A stretch of 48,899 bases of DNA from CAWBJP01 sp044867425 (GCA_044867425.1 JBIOUX010000105.1:1-48899), one strand, 5' to 3'; numbered from the stretch's first letter, positions 24,520-32,456 are shown. The notes: generated from the sequence alone by a model not told the origin. A program made the numbers and translations.

Positions 24520-26931
24520 ATGAGCCAGCCCGAGACCGGCGAGCGCCAGCGCACCACGTGGGTGGGGCTGCCGGTGGAGCGGGTGGAGGACGAGGCCCTG
24601 TTGCGGGGCGAGGGCTGGTTCATGGACGACCTCGAACCGCTCCCGGGTATCGCCGAGGCGGCGGTGGTGCGCTCGACCTTCGCCCATGCCCGCATCGGGT
24701 CGGTTGACATCGCTGCCGCCCTCGAGGTCGACGGGGTGCTCGGGGTCCTGACCGGCGCCCAGGTCGGCGAGCTGACCCGGCCGTTCCCGTCGGCGCTGCG
24801 GATCGGCATCGACTACCGGGCGTCGGCCGTCGACGTGGCCCGCTATGTGGGTGAGCCGGTGGCGGTGGTGGTGGCCAAGGACCGCTACATCGCCGAGGAT
24901 GCCGCCGAGCTGGTCGAGGTCGACTACGAGCCCTTGCCGGCGGCGGCGGGCCTGGAGGCAGCGCTGGCCGGCGAAGCGCCGGTTCTCCATCCGGCGGTGG
25001 GCAGCAACGTGGTGTCCGACCGCCACTTCGCCTACGGCGACGCCGCCGGCGCCCTGGCCGGCGCCGATCTGGTGGTGCGGAAGACCTTCCGCCACCCCCG
25101 CTCCTCGTGCACGCCAGTGGAGGGCTACGGGGTGATCTGCCACTGGGACCGGGACGGGGTCACGGCCTGGTCCAACTTCCAGGGGCCCTTCACCCTCCAC
25201 GGCGTCACCGCCGCCGCACTCGGAATCCCGACCTCCAGGTTGCGGCTCATCTCGCCGCCGGACTCGGGCGGGTCCTTCGGGGTCAAGGCTTCGATCTATC
25301 CGTACATCGTCCTCATGGCCCTCGCTTCCCGGGTCTGCCGGGTCCCCGTGCGCTGGACGGAGGACCGGGTCGAGCATCTTCTCGCCTCCTCCATGGCCAC
25401 GGAACGGTTGACCGAGGTCGAGGCCGGCTTCAGCGCCGCCGGCGATCTCGTGGGACTGCGCCTGGCGCTCACTGACGACGTGGGCGCCTACGTGCGGGCC
25501 CCGGAGCCGGCCACGCTCTACCGGATGCACGGGGGGATCACCGGTCCCTACCGGGTGCGCGACGTGGAGGTCCGCAGCCGGGTGGTGGTGACCAACCGCT
25601 GCCCCACCGGGCTCAACCGCGGCTTCGGCGGCCCGCAGCTGACCTTCGCCCTGGAGCGGACCCTGGCCATCGCCGCGGCGCGCTTGGGCCTCGACCCTGC
25701 CGAGGTGGTGGCCCGCAACCTGGTACCCGGCGAGGCCATGCCCTACGAGGCGCCCGCCGGCGCGGTGTACGACTCCGGCGACTACCCGGCCTGCTTCACC
25801 GAGGCGCTCCGGTTGTCGCGCTACCAGGAGCTGCGAGCAGAGCAAGCGGCGCGGGCGGGTGAAGACGCACGCCGGCTGGGGGTCGGCTTGGCCTGTGTGG
25901 TCGAGCCGTCCGCCTCCAACATGGGCTACATCACCCTGGCCCGTGCCGCCGAGGAGCGGGCGGCCGGCCCGCCCATGGACGGCAACGCCGAAACGGTCAC
26001 CATCGCCATGGCCCCCGACGGTGGCGTGCACGTCGGTTTCACCTCCACTCCCCAGGGCCAGGGGCACCGCACGGTGGCGGCCCAGATCGTGGCTGACGTG
26101 GTGGGGGTCGCCCCCGACGCGGTCAGCGTGGCGCCCGGGGCGGACACCGCCGTCCGCTCCCCCACCGTGTCGGCCGGGAACTACTCGAGTCGCTTCGCCG
26201 TGACCGTGGCCGGCGCCGTGCACACCGCCGCCACCCGCCTGGCCGACCGCCTGCGGCTCATCGCCGCCCCCGTGCTGGGATGCGACCCGGATGCCGTCGA
26301 ACTGATCGATGGCGCCGCCCGCGGCCCCGGCGGTGACGTTGCCCTGCGCCGACTGGCGGGTGCCGCCCACTGGGACCCGGCCGGCCTCCCCACCGGCGTC
26401 GACGGCCTCGCCCTCACCGTTACCTACGCCGTGCCCGGCCTCGCCCCGCCCGACCCGTCCGACCGGGTGAACTCGTCGGCCGCCTACGGGTTCCTGGCCG
26501 ACGTGGCCGTGGTCGAGGTCGACACCACCACCGGCCAGGTGGAGGTACGGGACTACGTCAGCGTCCACGACGCCGGCCGGGTGCTACACCCCGCCCTGGC
26601 CGAGGGGCAGGTGCTGGGCGGCCTGGCCCACGGCCTCGGCGCCGCCCTCCTCGAACGCCACGTCTACGACGACGACGGGAACCTGCTCACCACCACCTTC
26701 CTCGACTACCCCTGCCCCACCGCCACCGAGCTGCCCACTCCCATCACGGCCATGGTCGAGACGCCGTCGCCCGTCACCCCCACCGGCGCCAAAGGGATGG
26801 GCGAGGGCACCACCATGAGCGCGCCGGCGGCCGTGGCCAACGCCGTGGCCGACGCCCTCGGCGTCGAGGACGTCGAGCTGCCCCTCACCCCGGCCCGGGT
26901 CTGGGCCCTCCTGCCGGGCGGACAGGAATGA
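24520..26931 (+). CDS. Molybdenum hydroxylase large subunit (xanthine dehydrogenase family; not a CO dehydrogenase)
   Basis: 803 residues from ATG 24520, preceded by GGCGGG. This is the molybdopterin-cytosine-dinucleotide subunit of a three-subunit aldehyde/xanthine-type hydroxylase. It opens with a CoxL-like domain: V-E-R-V-E-D-E-A-L-L-R-G-E-G-W-F. Further on are P-P-D-S-G-G-S-F-G-V-K and the loop C-P-T-G-L-N-R-G-F-G-G-P-Q. The catalytic glutamate lies in K-G-M-G-E-G. Form I CO dehydrogenase carries A-Y-x-C-S-F-R and form II A-Y-R-G-A-G-R at the loop position; neither is present, so CO oxidation is unlikely. ATGA overlaps couple it to the FAD subunit. The enoyl-CoA hydratase at the end of the operon hints at an organic, possibly aromatic or CoA-linked, substrate. 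Confidence 0.9.
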   Translation: MSQPETGERQRTTWVGLPVERVEDEALLRGEGWFMDDLEPLPGIAEAAVVRSTFAHARIGSVDIAAALEVDGVLGVLTGAQVGELTRPFPSALRIGIDYRASAVDVARYVGEPVAVVVAKDRYIAEDAAELVEVDYEPLPAAAGLEAALAGEAPVLHPAVGSNVVSDRHFAYGDAAGALAGADLVVRKTFRHPRSSCTPVEGYGVICHWDRDGVTAWSNFQGPFTLHGVTAAALGIPTSRLRLISPPDSGGSFGVKASIYPYIVLMALASRVCRVPVRWTEDRVEHLLASSMATERLTEVEAGFSAAGDLVGLRLALTDDVGAYVRAPEPATLYRMHGGITGPYRVRDVEVRSRVVVTNRCPTGLNRGFGGPQLTFALERTLAIAAARLGLDPAEVVARNLVPGEAMPYEAPAGAVYDSGDYPACFTEALRLSRYQELRAEQAARAGEDARRLGVGLACVVEPSASNMGYITLARAAEERAAGPPMDGNAETVTIAMAPDGGVHVGFTSTPQGQGHRTVAAQIVADVVGVAPDAVSVAPGADTAVRSPTVSAGNYSSRFAVTVAGAVHTAATRLADRLRLIAAPVLGCDPDAVELIDGAARGPGGDVALRRLAGAAHWDPAGLPTGVDGLALTVTYAVPGLAPPDPSDRVNSSAAYGFLADVAVVEVDTTTGQVEVRDYVSVHDAGRVLHPALAEGQVLGGLAHGLGAALLERHVYDDDGNLLTTTFLDYPCPTATELPTPITAMVETPSPVTPTGAKGMGEGTTMSAPAAVANAVADALGVEDVELPLTPARVWALLPGGQE

Positions 26932-27851
26932 AGCCGCCGCCCTTCCGCTACGAGCGCCCGACGACCCTGGAGGAGGCCCTCGCCCTGCGGGCCGAGCACG
27001 GCGACGAGGCCCGGCCCCTGGCCGGCGGCCAGAGCCTCGTCCCCATGCTCAACATGCGCCTGGCCCGCCCCGCGGTCCTCGTCGACCTGAACGGGCTTCG
27101 GGGCCACGACGGGATCGCCCAGAGCAACCGGCATCTGGCGGTCGGCGCCATGGCCCGCCAACGGGCGCTGGAACGGTCCCCCGCCGGCAATCGGATCGGG
27201 GCCCTGGCCGACGGCCTGCCGCTGGTCGGCCACTCCACCACCCGCAACCGGGGCACGGTGGGAGGCTCAATTGCGCACGCCGACCCCGCCGGCGAGCTCC
27301 CTTTGGCCTTGCTCGCCCTGGGCGGGGAGGTTGTCGCGGCAGGCTCCGGAGGCCGGCGGGCGATCGCAGCATCCGACTTCTTCGCCGGCTTCCTGACCAC
27401 CGCCCTGCAACCAGAGGAGCTTGTCGTCGAGATCCGCTTCCCCTGGCCGGCGCCGGGTGAGGGCAGCGCCCTGGTAGAAGAGGCGTTGCGTCACGGTGAC
27501 TTCGCCCTGGCGGCGGCCGTGGCCTGGCTCCGGCTGGAGGACAGCCGGGTGGCGGCGGCCCGGGTGGCGGTCGGGGCGATCAGCGACCGTCCCCTCCTCG
27601 TTCCCGTCGCCCAAGACCTGGTGGGCCACGAACCGTCGGTCGAAGCGGCCCGGGCCGCCGGCGCAGCCGCGGCCGCCGCCGTGGAGCCGATCGGCTCGAT
27701 GCACGCCCCGCCCGCATACCAACGCCACCTCGTAGAGATCCTCGTGACCCGGGCAATCCGGCGCGCCGCCGTCCAAGCGCGAGAGGTGGTCGCGCTTCAC
27801 CGCCTCCAGGGCGGTCGAGCGCAACCACCTCCGTCAGGTGTCGAACCGTGA
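26928..27851 (+). CDS. coxM-like: Molybdenum hydroxylase FAD-binding (medium) subunit
   Basis: 307 residues, CoxM family. It passes electrons from the Fe-S subunit to FAD and on to the acceptor. FAD motifs are present: R-P-L-A-G-G-Q-S-L-V-P-M-L-N-M-R-L near residue 27 and T-R-N-R-G-T-V-G-G-S-I-A-H-A-D-P-A-G-E near residue 105. The C-terminal CO-dehydrogenase-flavoprotein-type domain follows. Its ATG overlaps the large-subunit stop (ATGA) and its stop overlaps the next GTG (GTGA), so the three subunits are translated together. Confidence 0.93.
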   Translation: MKPPPFRYERPTTLEEALALRAEHGDEARPLAGGQSLVPMLNMRLARPAVLVDLNGLRGHDGIAQSNRHLAVGAMARQRALERSPAGNRIGALADGLPLVGHSTTRNRGTVGGSIAHADPAGELPLALLALGGEVVAAGSGGRRAIAASDFFAGFLTTALQPEELVVEIRFPWPAPGEGSALVEEALRHGDFALAAAVAWLRLEDSRVAAARVAVGAISDRPLLVPVAQDLVGHEPSVEAARAAGAAAAAAVEPIGSMHAPPAYQRHLVEILVTRAIRRAAVQAREVVALHRLQGGRAQPPPSGVEP

Positions 27852-28363
27852 GGCGCCTTCGCTGCACGGTCAACGGCCGAGTTGCCAGCGGCGACGTGGA
27901 CGAGCGCCGGCTGCTCTCCGATTTCCTCCGCCACGACGCCGGCCTGCGGGGCACGCACGTGGGCTGCGAACACGGCGTGTGCGGGGCGTGCACGATCCGG
28001 CTCAACGGCGTGGCGGTGCGCTCGTGCCTGATGCTGGCCGTCCAGGCCGACGGGGCGGAGATCGACACCGTCGAGGGCCTGGCCGGCGCCGGGGATCGGG
28101 GTGTCCCCGGAGACACAGGCCGCCTGCACCCCCTCCAGGAAGCGTTCCGGCGCCACTTCGCCCTCCAGTGCGGGTTCTGCACCGCCGGCATCCTCATGGC
28201 CGCCGCCGAGCTGTGCGACGAGGTGGCGGCGGGCGCCCCCGTCCCCACCGAGGCCGGTATCCGCCAGCTGCTCTCCGGTCACCTGTGCCGCTGCACCGGC
28301 TACGAGCCCATCGTGGCCGCCATCGCCGAGGTGCTGGGCGTCGCCGAGAAAGGATCTCCATGA
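27848..28363 (+). CDS. coxS-like: Molybdenum hydroxylase [2Fe-2S] (small) subunit
   Basis: 171 residues, GTG start overlapping the previous stop. The first plant-type cluster is C-E-H-G-V-C-G-A-C-T with a later C (R-S-C-L-M). The second is C-G-F-C-T-A-G and L-C-R-C-T-G-Y. The usual order of the two domains is kept. Between them, after T-V-E-G-L-A, about ten extra residues (G-A-G-D-R-G-V-P-G-D) replace the short loop that normally leads to L-H-P-L-Q-E-A-F. They are encoded by a GC-rich repeat shared with gatA. The next gene overlaps the stop (ATGA). Confidence 0.93.
   Translation: MRRLRCTVNGRVASGDVDERRLLSDFLRHDAGLRGTHVGCEHGVCGACTIRLNGVAVRSCLMLAVQADGAEIDTVEGLAGAGDRGVPGDTGRLHPLQEAFRRHFALQCGFCTAGILMAAAELCDEVAAGAPVPTEAGIRQLLSGHLCRCTGYEPIVAAIAEVLGVAEKGSP
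28089..28110 (+). repeat. GC-rich palindromic element, in-frame in the [2Fe-2S] subunit gene
   Basis: The sense strand reads CCGGGGATCGGGGTGTCCCCG (first 21 bases). The identical 21 bases occur on the minus strand of gatA at 38058-38078, in the same reading frame, giving G-D-R-G-V-P in both proteins. Confidence 0.8.
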
Positions 28364-29139
28364 CCAGCTACGACGGGTTCCGGGTCGAGCACCACGAGGG
28401 CGCCGGCATCGCCACCGTCACCCTCGACGTGCCCGAGAAGCTCAACCGGGTGAGCATGGCCGCCCGGGATCAGCTGGCCGCCGTCTTCGCCGAGCTCGGC
28501 GCCGACGAACGCGTGCGGGTCGTCATCCTGGCCGGCGCCGGCGAGAAGGCGTTCACGGCCGGCGGCGACGTGGCCGGGTTCATGCAGACGTCCCCCGAGG
28601 TCCTCTCCCGCCTGGCCCACAACGTGGGCGCTCCCGAACGCTGCCCCAAGCCGGTGGTGGCCGCCCTCCACGGGTTCACCTTCGGGGTCGGCCTGGAGCT
28701 GGCCCTGGCCTGCGACCTGCGGGTGGCCGCCTTCGACACCGTCCTCGGTCTCCCCGAGATCACCCTGGGGATGATCCCGGGCAGCGGTGGCACCCAGCGC
28801 CTGGCTCACCTCATCGGCCTGTCCCGGGCCAAGGACATGATCCTCCGGGGCCGGCGCATCGACGCCGGCGAGGCCCTGGCCTGGGGGCTGGTGTCCGAGG
28901 TGGTGCCCCTGGCCGACCTCGACGAGCGGGCCCGGGCGGTGGCCGGGGAGCTGGCGGCCAAGGCGCCGCTGGCCCTGCGGGTGGCCAAGCGGGTGCTGAA
29001 CCACGCCTACGACGCCCCGCTCCACGTCGGCATGGAGCTGGAGGGCATGGCCTACGGCCTGCTGCGGTGCACCGACGACTTCGCTGAAGGCGTGGCCGCC
29101 TTCGTCGACAAGCGCCCGCCCAAGTTCACCGGCCGATGA
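28360..29139 (+). CDS. Enoyl-CoA hydratase/isomerase (crotonase fold)
   Basis: 259 residues. Crotonase motifs: oxyanion-hole loops A-F-T-A-G-G-D-V and G-F-T-F-G-V-G-L-E-L-A, and the first catalytic glutamate in G-L-P-E-I-T-L-G-M-I-P-G-S-G-G-T-Q-R. At the position of the second glutamate of classical hydratases there is Asp (A-K-D-M-I-L-R-G). It likely acts on a CoA thioester in fatty- or aromatic-acid catabolism. Its ATG overlaps the [2Fe-2S] subunit stop, so it belongs to the molybdenum hydroxylase operon and may act in the same pathway (inference). Confidence 0.9.
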   Translation: MTSYDGFRVEHHEGAGIATVTLDVPEKLNRVSMAARDQLAAVFAELGADERVRVVILAGAGEKAFTAGGDVAGFMQTSPEVLSRLAHNVGAPERCPKPVVAALHGFTFGVGLELALACDLRVAAFDTVLGLPEITLGMIPGSGGTQRLAHLIGLSRAKDMILRGRRIDAGEALAWGLVSEVVPLADLDERARAVAGELAAKAPLALRVAKRVLNHAYDAPLHVGMELEGMAYGLLRCTDDFAEGVAAFVDKRPPKFTGR

Positions 29140-29147
29140 GTGCGCGG

Positions 29148-29348
29148 TTACTTCCCGCGTCGGTGGCGCCGGAGGAAACCTCGGACGCGGCGTCCTCCGA
29201 CGGTCAGGCCACGCTCGCGGGAGAGCGCCTCGATCTCCGTCTCGATCGCTTTGCGCTCGTCGTCGGACAGGTCCACGGCGAGACGCTCCCGGAGGAACTT
29301 CAAGCGCTCAGCTATCCACCGCTCCCCGTCGATGATCCCGCCGCGCAC
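29148..29348 (-). CDS. Small hypothetical protein
   Basis: 66 residues from GTG 29348: a charged helical segment (W-I-A-E-R-L-K-F-L-R-E-R-L, D-L-S-D-D-E-R-K-A-I-E-T-E-I-E-A-L) and a basic tail (R-R-V-R-G-F-L-R-R-H-R-R-G-K). The heptad-like leucines suggest a short coiled coil. The amino-acid pattern is protein-like and not what a GC-rich shadow frame gives, and small actinobacterial proteins of this look exist. No function can be assigned. Confidence 0.6.
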   Translation of the reverse strand: MRGGIIDGERWIAERLKFLRERLAVDLSDDERKAIETEIEALSRERGLTVGGRRVRGFLRRHRRGK

Positions 29349-29403
29349 AGGGCACCAGGATAGGCGCAGCGCAGAAGCACCTCTGGCGAGGGGGCCGATG
29401 CCT

Positions 29404-29883
29404 CTAGGTCCGCCAGCCGGCGCGGAGGTGGGACGCAGCCAGGGCCCGGAAGCTGGTTTCGGCCTCGGGGGAGATGAAGCCCCGTTTGGGGACGAAGTTG
29501 CCCTGGCGGGAGTTGCGCAGGAGGACGTAGACGTGGGGCGTCTCGGCCACCTTGGCGTAGAAGTCCCAGGGCAGCTGGCCCCGCTCCTTCCCGGCCCGCA
29601 CGAAGATGCCGCCCTCGGTGAAGGTGTGCTCCTGCTCCTCGGCCAGCCGGGGGCTCTGGCGCCAGCGCAGGGCGGGCACGATCCAGAACGATCCGCCGGC
29701 CAGCGCCAGCACCACGAAGCCCCAGACCCGGGCGATGGTGTCGTCCTTCACCAGCCCCAGCGTGAGCGTGGCCGCCCCCAGCACCGGGCCGACCCAGAAG
29801 GTGGGCTGGCGGCGCATGATGGCGCGGAGCCCTTCGGCGTACTCCTCGGCCGTGAGGGCGAAGCGGGCGACGGCGGGGGTCAT
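29404..29883 (-). CDS. YcxB-like membrane protein
   Basis: 159 residues from ATG 29883. Two transmembrane helices lie near the N-terminus (T-F-W-V-G-P-V-L-G-A-A-T-L-T-L-G-L and V-W-G-F-V-V-L-A-L-A-G-G-S-F-W-I-V). They are followed by a soluble YcxB-type C-terminal domain (E-H-T-F-T-E-G-G-I, W-D-F-Y-A-K-V-A-E-T, V-Y-V-L-L, V-P-K-R-G-F). The last motif is characteristic of YcxB-like proteins. Function unknown. The start overlaps the stop of the upstream gene (TGATG), so the two are translated together. Confidence 0.75.
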   Translation of the reverse strand: MTPAVARFALTAEEYAEGLRAIMRRQPTFWVGPVLGAATLTLGLVKDDTIARVWGFVVLALAGGSFWIVPALRWRQSPRLAEEQEHTFTEGGIFVRAGKERGQLPWDFYAKVAETPHVYVLLRNSRQGNFVPKRGFISPEAETSFRALAASHLRAGWRT

Positions 29884-30596
29884 CAGCCGGCTGACCCCCG
29901 CCACATCCGGAAGACGGGGTGGTCGTCGAAGTAGTCGCGGAAGTGGATGTTGTCGACCCGCAGCCAGTGGGCGCCGTTGAAGGGCCGGGACAGGCCGACG
30001 GAGAGGATCACGGGCTCGCCGGCCGACACCCGCCGGCGGATCACCTTCCACAGCGGGTCGATGGGGACGCCCTGGTCGTCCCGGAGGCGGAAGTCGAACA
30101 CGGCCAGGTCGAGGGACCCGAGGCGAAGATCGTCGATCCCCATCCGGAGCTGGCTGCCCCGCCGGAACAGCTCGGCCGGGCCCGGACAGCGCAGCACCCC
30201 GAGCGACGCCCGGCCCCGGCCCTCGGGTACGCAGGCCGATCCGGTCGACTGGCGGGTCAGATCGTCGCCGTAGATGGCGGGGAGCGAGTCCTGCCCCAGG
30301 GTCTCGAGCAGCGTCCAGAAGTCCCCGTCACTGACGCGTCCCAGAGGACGCAGGCTGGCCTGCTCCACCTCCCGCTCCTCCACCAGAGGGGCCGCACCCA
30401 CCCGGCGGGAGAACCCTACGTCGACCAGTTCCCCCACCCCGAAGGGGCCACCCCCGCGGCTGGTGGCCCCAGTGTCCCAACCCGCCTCCCGGCGGGGGGC
30501 GACGTGCTCGTGGCCGCCGTCGATGCCCGCCACGGCCACGGAACCGTCGTCGAGGCGCGCCAGATGGTCGATGACGATGGTCTGCGCCGGCGTCAC
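29883..30596 (-). CDS. Hypothetical protein, possible dual-OB-fold (DuOB-like) protein
   Basis: 237 residues from GTG 30596 (T-P-A-Q-T-I-V-I-D-H-L-A); no strong ribosome-binding site is visible, and the start is uncertain. The order of conserved-looking strands resembles proteins with a dual OB domain as I remember them. These are an early V-A-V-A-G-I-D, a G-E-L-V-D-V-G-F strand, then L-A-V-F-D-F-R-L, and the near-terminal V-I-L-S-V-G-L-S-R-P-F-N-G followed by W-L-R-V. Dual OB proteins are thought to bind nucleic acid and occur in defence-related contexts. The match is by eye only. It is coupled to a YcxB-like membrane protein downstream. A dispersed repeat lies just upstream. Confidence 0.65.
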   Translation of the reverse strand: MTPAQTIVIDHLARLDDGSVAVAGIDGGHEHVAPRREAGWDTGATSRGGGPFGVGELVDVGFSRRVGAAPLVEEREVEQASLRPLGRVSDGDFWTLLETLGQDSLPAIYGDDLTRQSTGSACVPEGRGRASLGVLRCPGPAELFRRGSQLRMGIDDLRLGSLDLAVFDFRLRDDQGVPIDPLWKVIRRRVSAGEPVILSVGLSRPFNGAHWLRVDNIHFRDYFDDHPVFRMWRGSAG

Positions 30597-30619
30597 GGCG
30601 CCACGCCAGTGGCGCAGGA

Positions 30620-30674
30620 GGTGGGGCAGGGGCCCCCACCGACGCTGCGATGAGCCGCCAGGCGAAGAGCCATC
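30620..30674 (+). repeat. Dispersed intergenic repeat, copy B
   Basis: GGTGGGGCAGGGGCCCCCACC, followed about 10 bp later by the same 28-base block as at 8841-8868 (begins GCGATGAGCCGC, ends GAAGAGCCATC; one mismatch). It lies in the 226-bp divergent spacer between the DuOB-like and sigma-like genes. The rest of that spacer shows no other clear feature. Confidence 0.75.
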
Positions 30675-30822
30675 AGCAGAGCAGGCTACGCGAACCGGAC
30701 ATACCTGTTCACGGAGGGTGAGATCCGGCTTCACCCGGGGTACGCATCGATCCGATGACGAGAATGAGGAGCGGGGCAGTGCCGTCTTTTCCTTCTCGCG
30801 GGCGATGAAGGGAGTGCCGGAC

Positions 30823-31620
30823 ATGGATGACCGCCTCGGGTGCGTCACCGCCCCCCATGTCGCGTCCGACGCCGACCTCGTGGCGTGGGCCCGGGACGGA
30901 GACCGCATCGCCTTCGGCGTGCTCTACCTCCGTCACCACGCCGTCGCCTGGCGGCTGGCCAGCGCCACGTCGGGCTTCTCCGACGACGCCGAACTGGCCG
31001 TCCTGACCGGCTTCACCGAGGTGTTCCCGACCCTGCCCCGCGCCGGCGACCCCAAGTTCCGGGCCCATCTGCTGACCTGCGTCCGCCGGGCCGCCATCGA
31101 GCGGAGCCGCGGCCGCCGGCCCGACACCGCCGGCCGGGCCGGCGAGCCCAGCCAAGCCGGCGCCGTGCGGGCCGCCCTCACCTCCCTGCCCGAGCCGCGC
31201 CGGGCGACCCTGTGGCTCACCGACGTGGAGGCCATGACGCCGGCCGAGGTGGCCACCGTGGTCGGTGTCGACGCCCGGGCCGTCCCCCGGCTGGCGGAGG
31301 AAGCCCGGGCCCGGGTGCGGGCCTCCTGCGACACGGCCCCGCTGGCGTCGGCCGCCGCACCCCCACCGCTCCTGGGAGGCGAGTGCCAGCGGTACTGGCT
31401 CACGCACCGGAACGAAGTGGAGGCCCGCAGCGCCGCCCGCTCGGCCCGCCGGCCGCGCCGGGAGAGTCGCCGCTGGGCGCCCGCCGCCGCCGTCGCCACC
31501 GCGGCGGCCGCCATGGTGTTCGGCCTGCCCCTGGGGGGCTCGGCACCCCCCCAACGGGCGACCACACTGGCCGAATCCGCCGCCGTGCGCGGCTATCTGC
31601 CGGGGACCGCCGCCCGGTAG
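30823..31620 (+). CDS. Sigma-70/ECF-like protein with a C-terminal transmembrane segment
   Basis: 265 residues from ATG 30823, 8 nt after GGGAG. Residues about 15-95 resemble sigma region 2 (D-A-D-L-V-A-W-A-R-D-G-D-R-I-A-F-G-V-L-Y). Residues about 112-165 resemble region 4 (L-T-S-L-P-E-P-R-R-A-T-L-W-L-T-D-V-E-A-M-T-P-A-E-V-A-T-V-V-G-V). A basic linker (R-R-P-R-R-E-S-R-R) and one hydrophobic helix of about 20 residues follow (A-P-A-A-A-V-A-T-A-A-A-A-M-V-F-G-L), leaving a short tail outside. Membrane-tethered sigma factors are unusual; the helix may replace a separate anti-sigma factor. Region 2 lacks a clear -10-binding motif, so it may be a degenerate sigma. Confidence 0.7.
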   Translation: MDDRLGCVTAPHVASDADLVAWARDGDRIAFGVLYLRHHAVAWRLASATSGFSDDAELAVLTGFTEVFPTLPRAGDPKFRAHLLTCVRRAAIERSRGRRPDTAGRAGEPSQAGAVRAALTSLPEPRRATLWLTDVEAMTPAEVATVVGVDARAVPRLAEEARARVRASCDTAPLASAAAPPPLLGGECQRYWLTHRNEVEARSAARSARRPRRESRRWAPAAAVATAAAAMVFGLPLGGSAPPQRATTLAESAAVRGYLPGTAAR

Positions 31621-31655
31621 CCTGAACCCTCCCCGGGGCCGTGGGAGGGAGCGCC

Positions 31656-32429
31656 ATGGACAAGGTCCTCACGGAGCAGCGCGGGCCGGTGACGATCGTC
31701 ACGCTCAACCGGCCCGAGGTGCACAACTGCGTGGACGCCGAAACGGCCGTCGCTCTGGCCGAGGCCATCGCGGCCTTCGGCGCCGACGACAGCCAGCACG
31801 TGCTGGTCCTGACCGGCGCCGGCGAGGTGTCGTTCTGCTCGGGCGCCGACCTGAAGAACGTCGACGGGATCCTCGACCACCCTTGGACCGAGAAGGCCGG
31901 GCCCATGGGCTTCGCCCACCTCGACCCGGGCAAGCCCAGCATCGCCGCCGTCGGTGGCTACTGCTTCGCCGGCGGGATGGAGCTGGCGTGCTGGTGCGAC
32001 TTCCGCATCGCGGCCGCCGACGCCGAATTCGGCGCCCTCAACCGGCGCTGGGGCGTCCCCTTCATCGACGGGGGCACCCAGCGCTTCCCCCGCATCATGG
32101 GCCAGGGCAACGCCCTGTGGATGCTGGAGACGGGGATCCGCATCGACGCCACCCGGGCGCTGACCGTCGGCCTCGTCCAGGAGGTGGTGCCCGCCGGTCA
32201 GGCCCTCCCCCGGGCCCTGGAGCTGGCCGAGCGGATGGCGGAGTACCCCCAGGCCAGCCTGCGGGCCGACCGGGCGGCGGCGCTGGCCACCTTCGGCTTG
32301 AACCTGGACGACGGCCTGCTGCTGGAAACGGGTACGTGCCGGCCCACGGTCCGGGAATCGGAGATGCTGGCCGGCCTGGCCCGCTTCGCCTCCGGCCCCC
32401 GGCCCGAGGCCCCCCGCCCCCGGGACTGA
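31656..32429 (+). CDS. Crotonase-fold protein lacking the hydratase glutamates
   Basis: 257 residues; ATG 31656 follows GGGAGGGA by 5 nt. Crotonase features: F-C-S-G-A-D-L-K-N and G-Y-C-F-A-G-G-M-E-L-A (oxyanion hole), then L-N-R-R-W-G-V-P-F-I-D-G-G-T-Q-R. Where enoyl-CoA hydratase has its first glutamate there is N-R, and at the second position there is W (A-L-W-M-L-E-T-G). A classical hydration reaction is therefore unlikely. Isomerase, hydrolase or decarboxylase activities of the superfamily are possible. It follows the sigma-like gene by 35 bp on the same strand. Confidence 0.85.
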   Translation: MDKVLTEQRGPVTIVTLNRPEVHNCVDAETAVALAEAIAAFGADDSQHVLVLTGAGEVSFCSGADLKNVDGILDHPWTEKAGPMGFAHLDPGKPSIAAVGGYCFAGGMELACWCDFRIAAADAEFGALNRRWGVPFIDGGTQRFPRIMGQGNALWMLETGIRIDATRALTVGLVQEVVPAGQALPRALELAERMAEYPQASLRADRAAALATFGLNLDDGLLLETGTCRPTVRESEMLAGLARFASGPRPEAPRPRD

Positions 32430-32456
32430 CCGCCGCTGGCGACCAACCAACCGTCT

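Noticed and set aside
24475..26568. Long open frame (about 700 codons) antisense to the molybdenum hydroxylase large subunit
   Set aside because: GC-rich shadow frame: Gly/His/Arg/Val-rich composition with no recognisable domain, opposite a clearly conserved gene. Similar frames oppose the glutamate dehydrogenase, fadD and ilvB.
24520..28363. Aerobic CO dehydrogenase (coxLMS)
   Set aside because: The large subunit has neither the A-Y-x-C-S-F-R nor the A-Y-R-G-A-G-R active-site loop.
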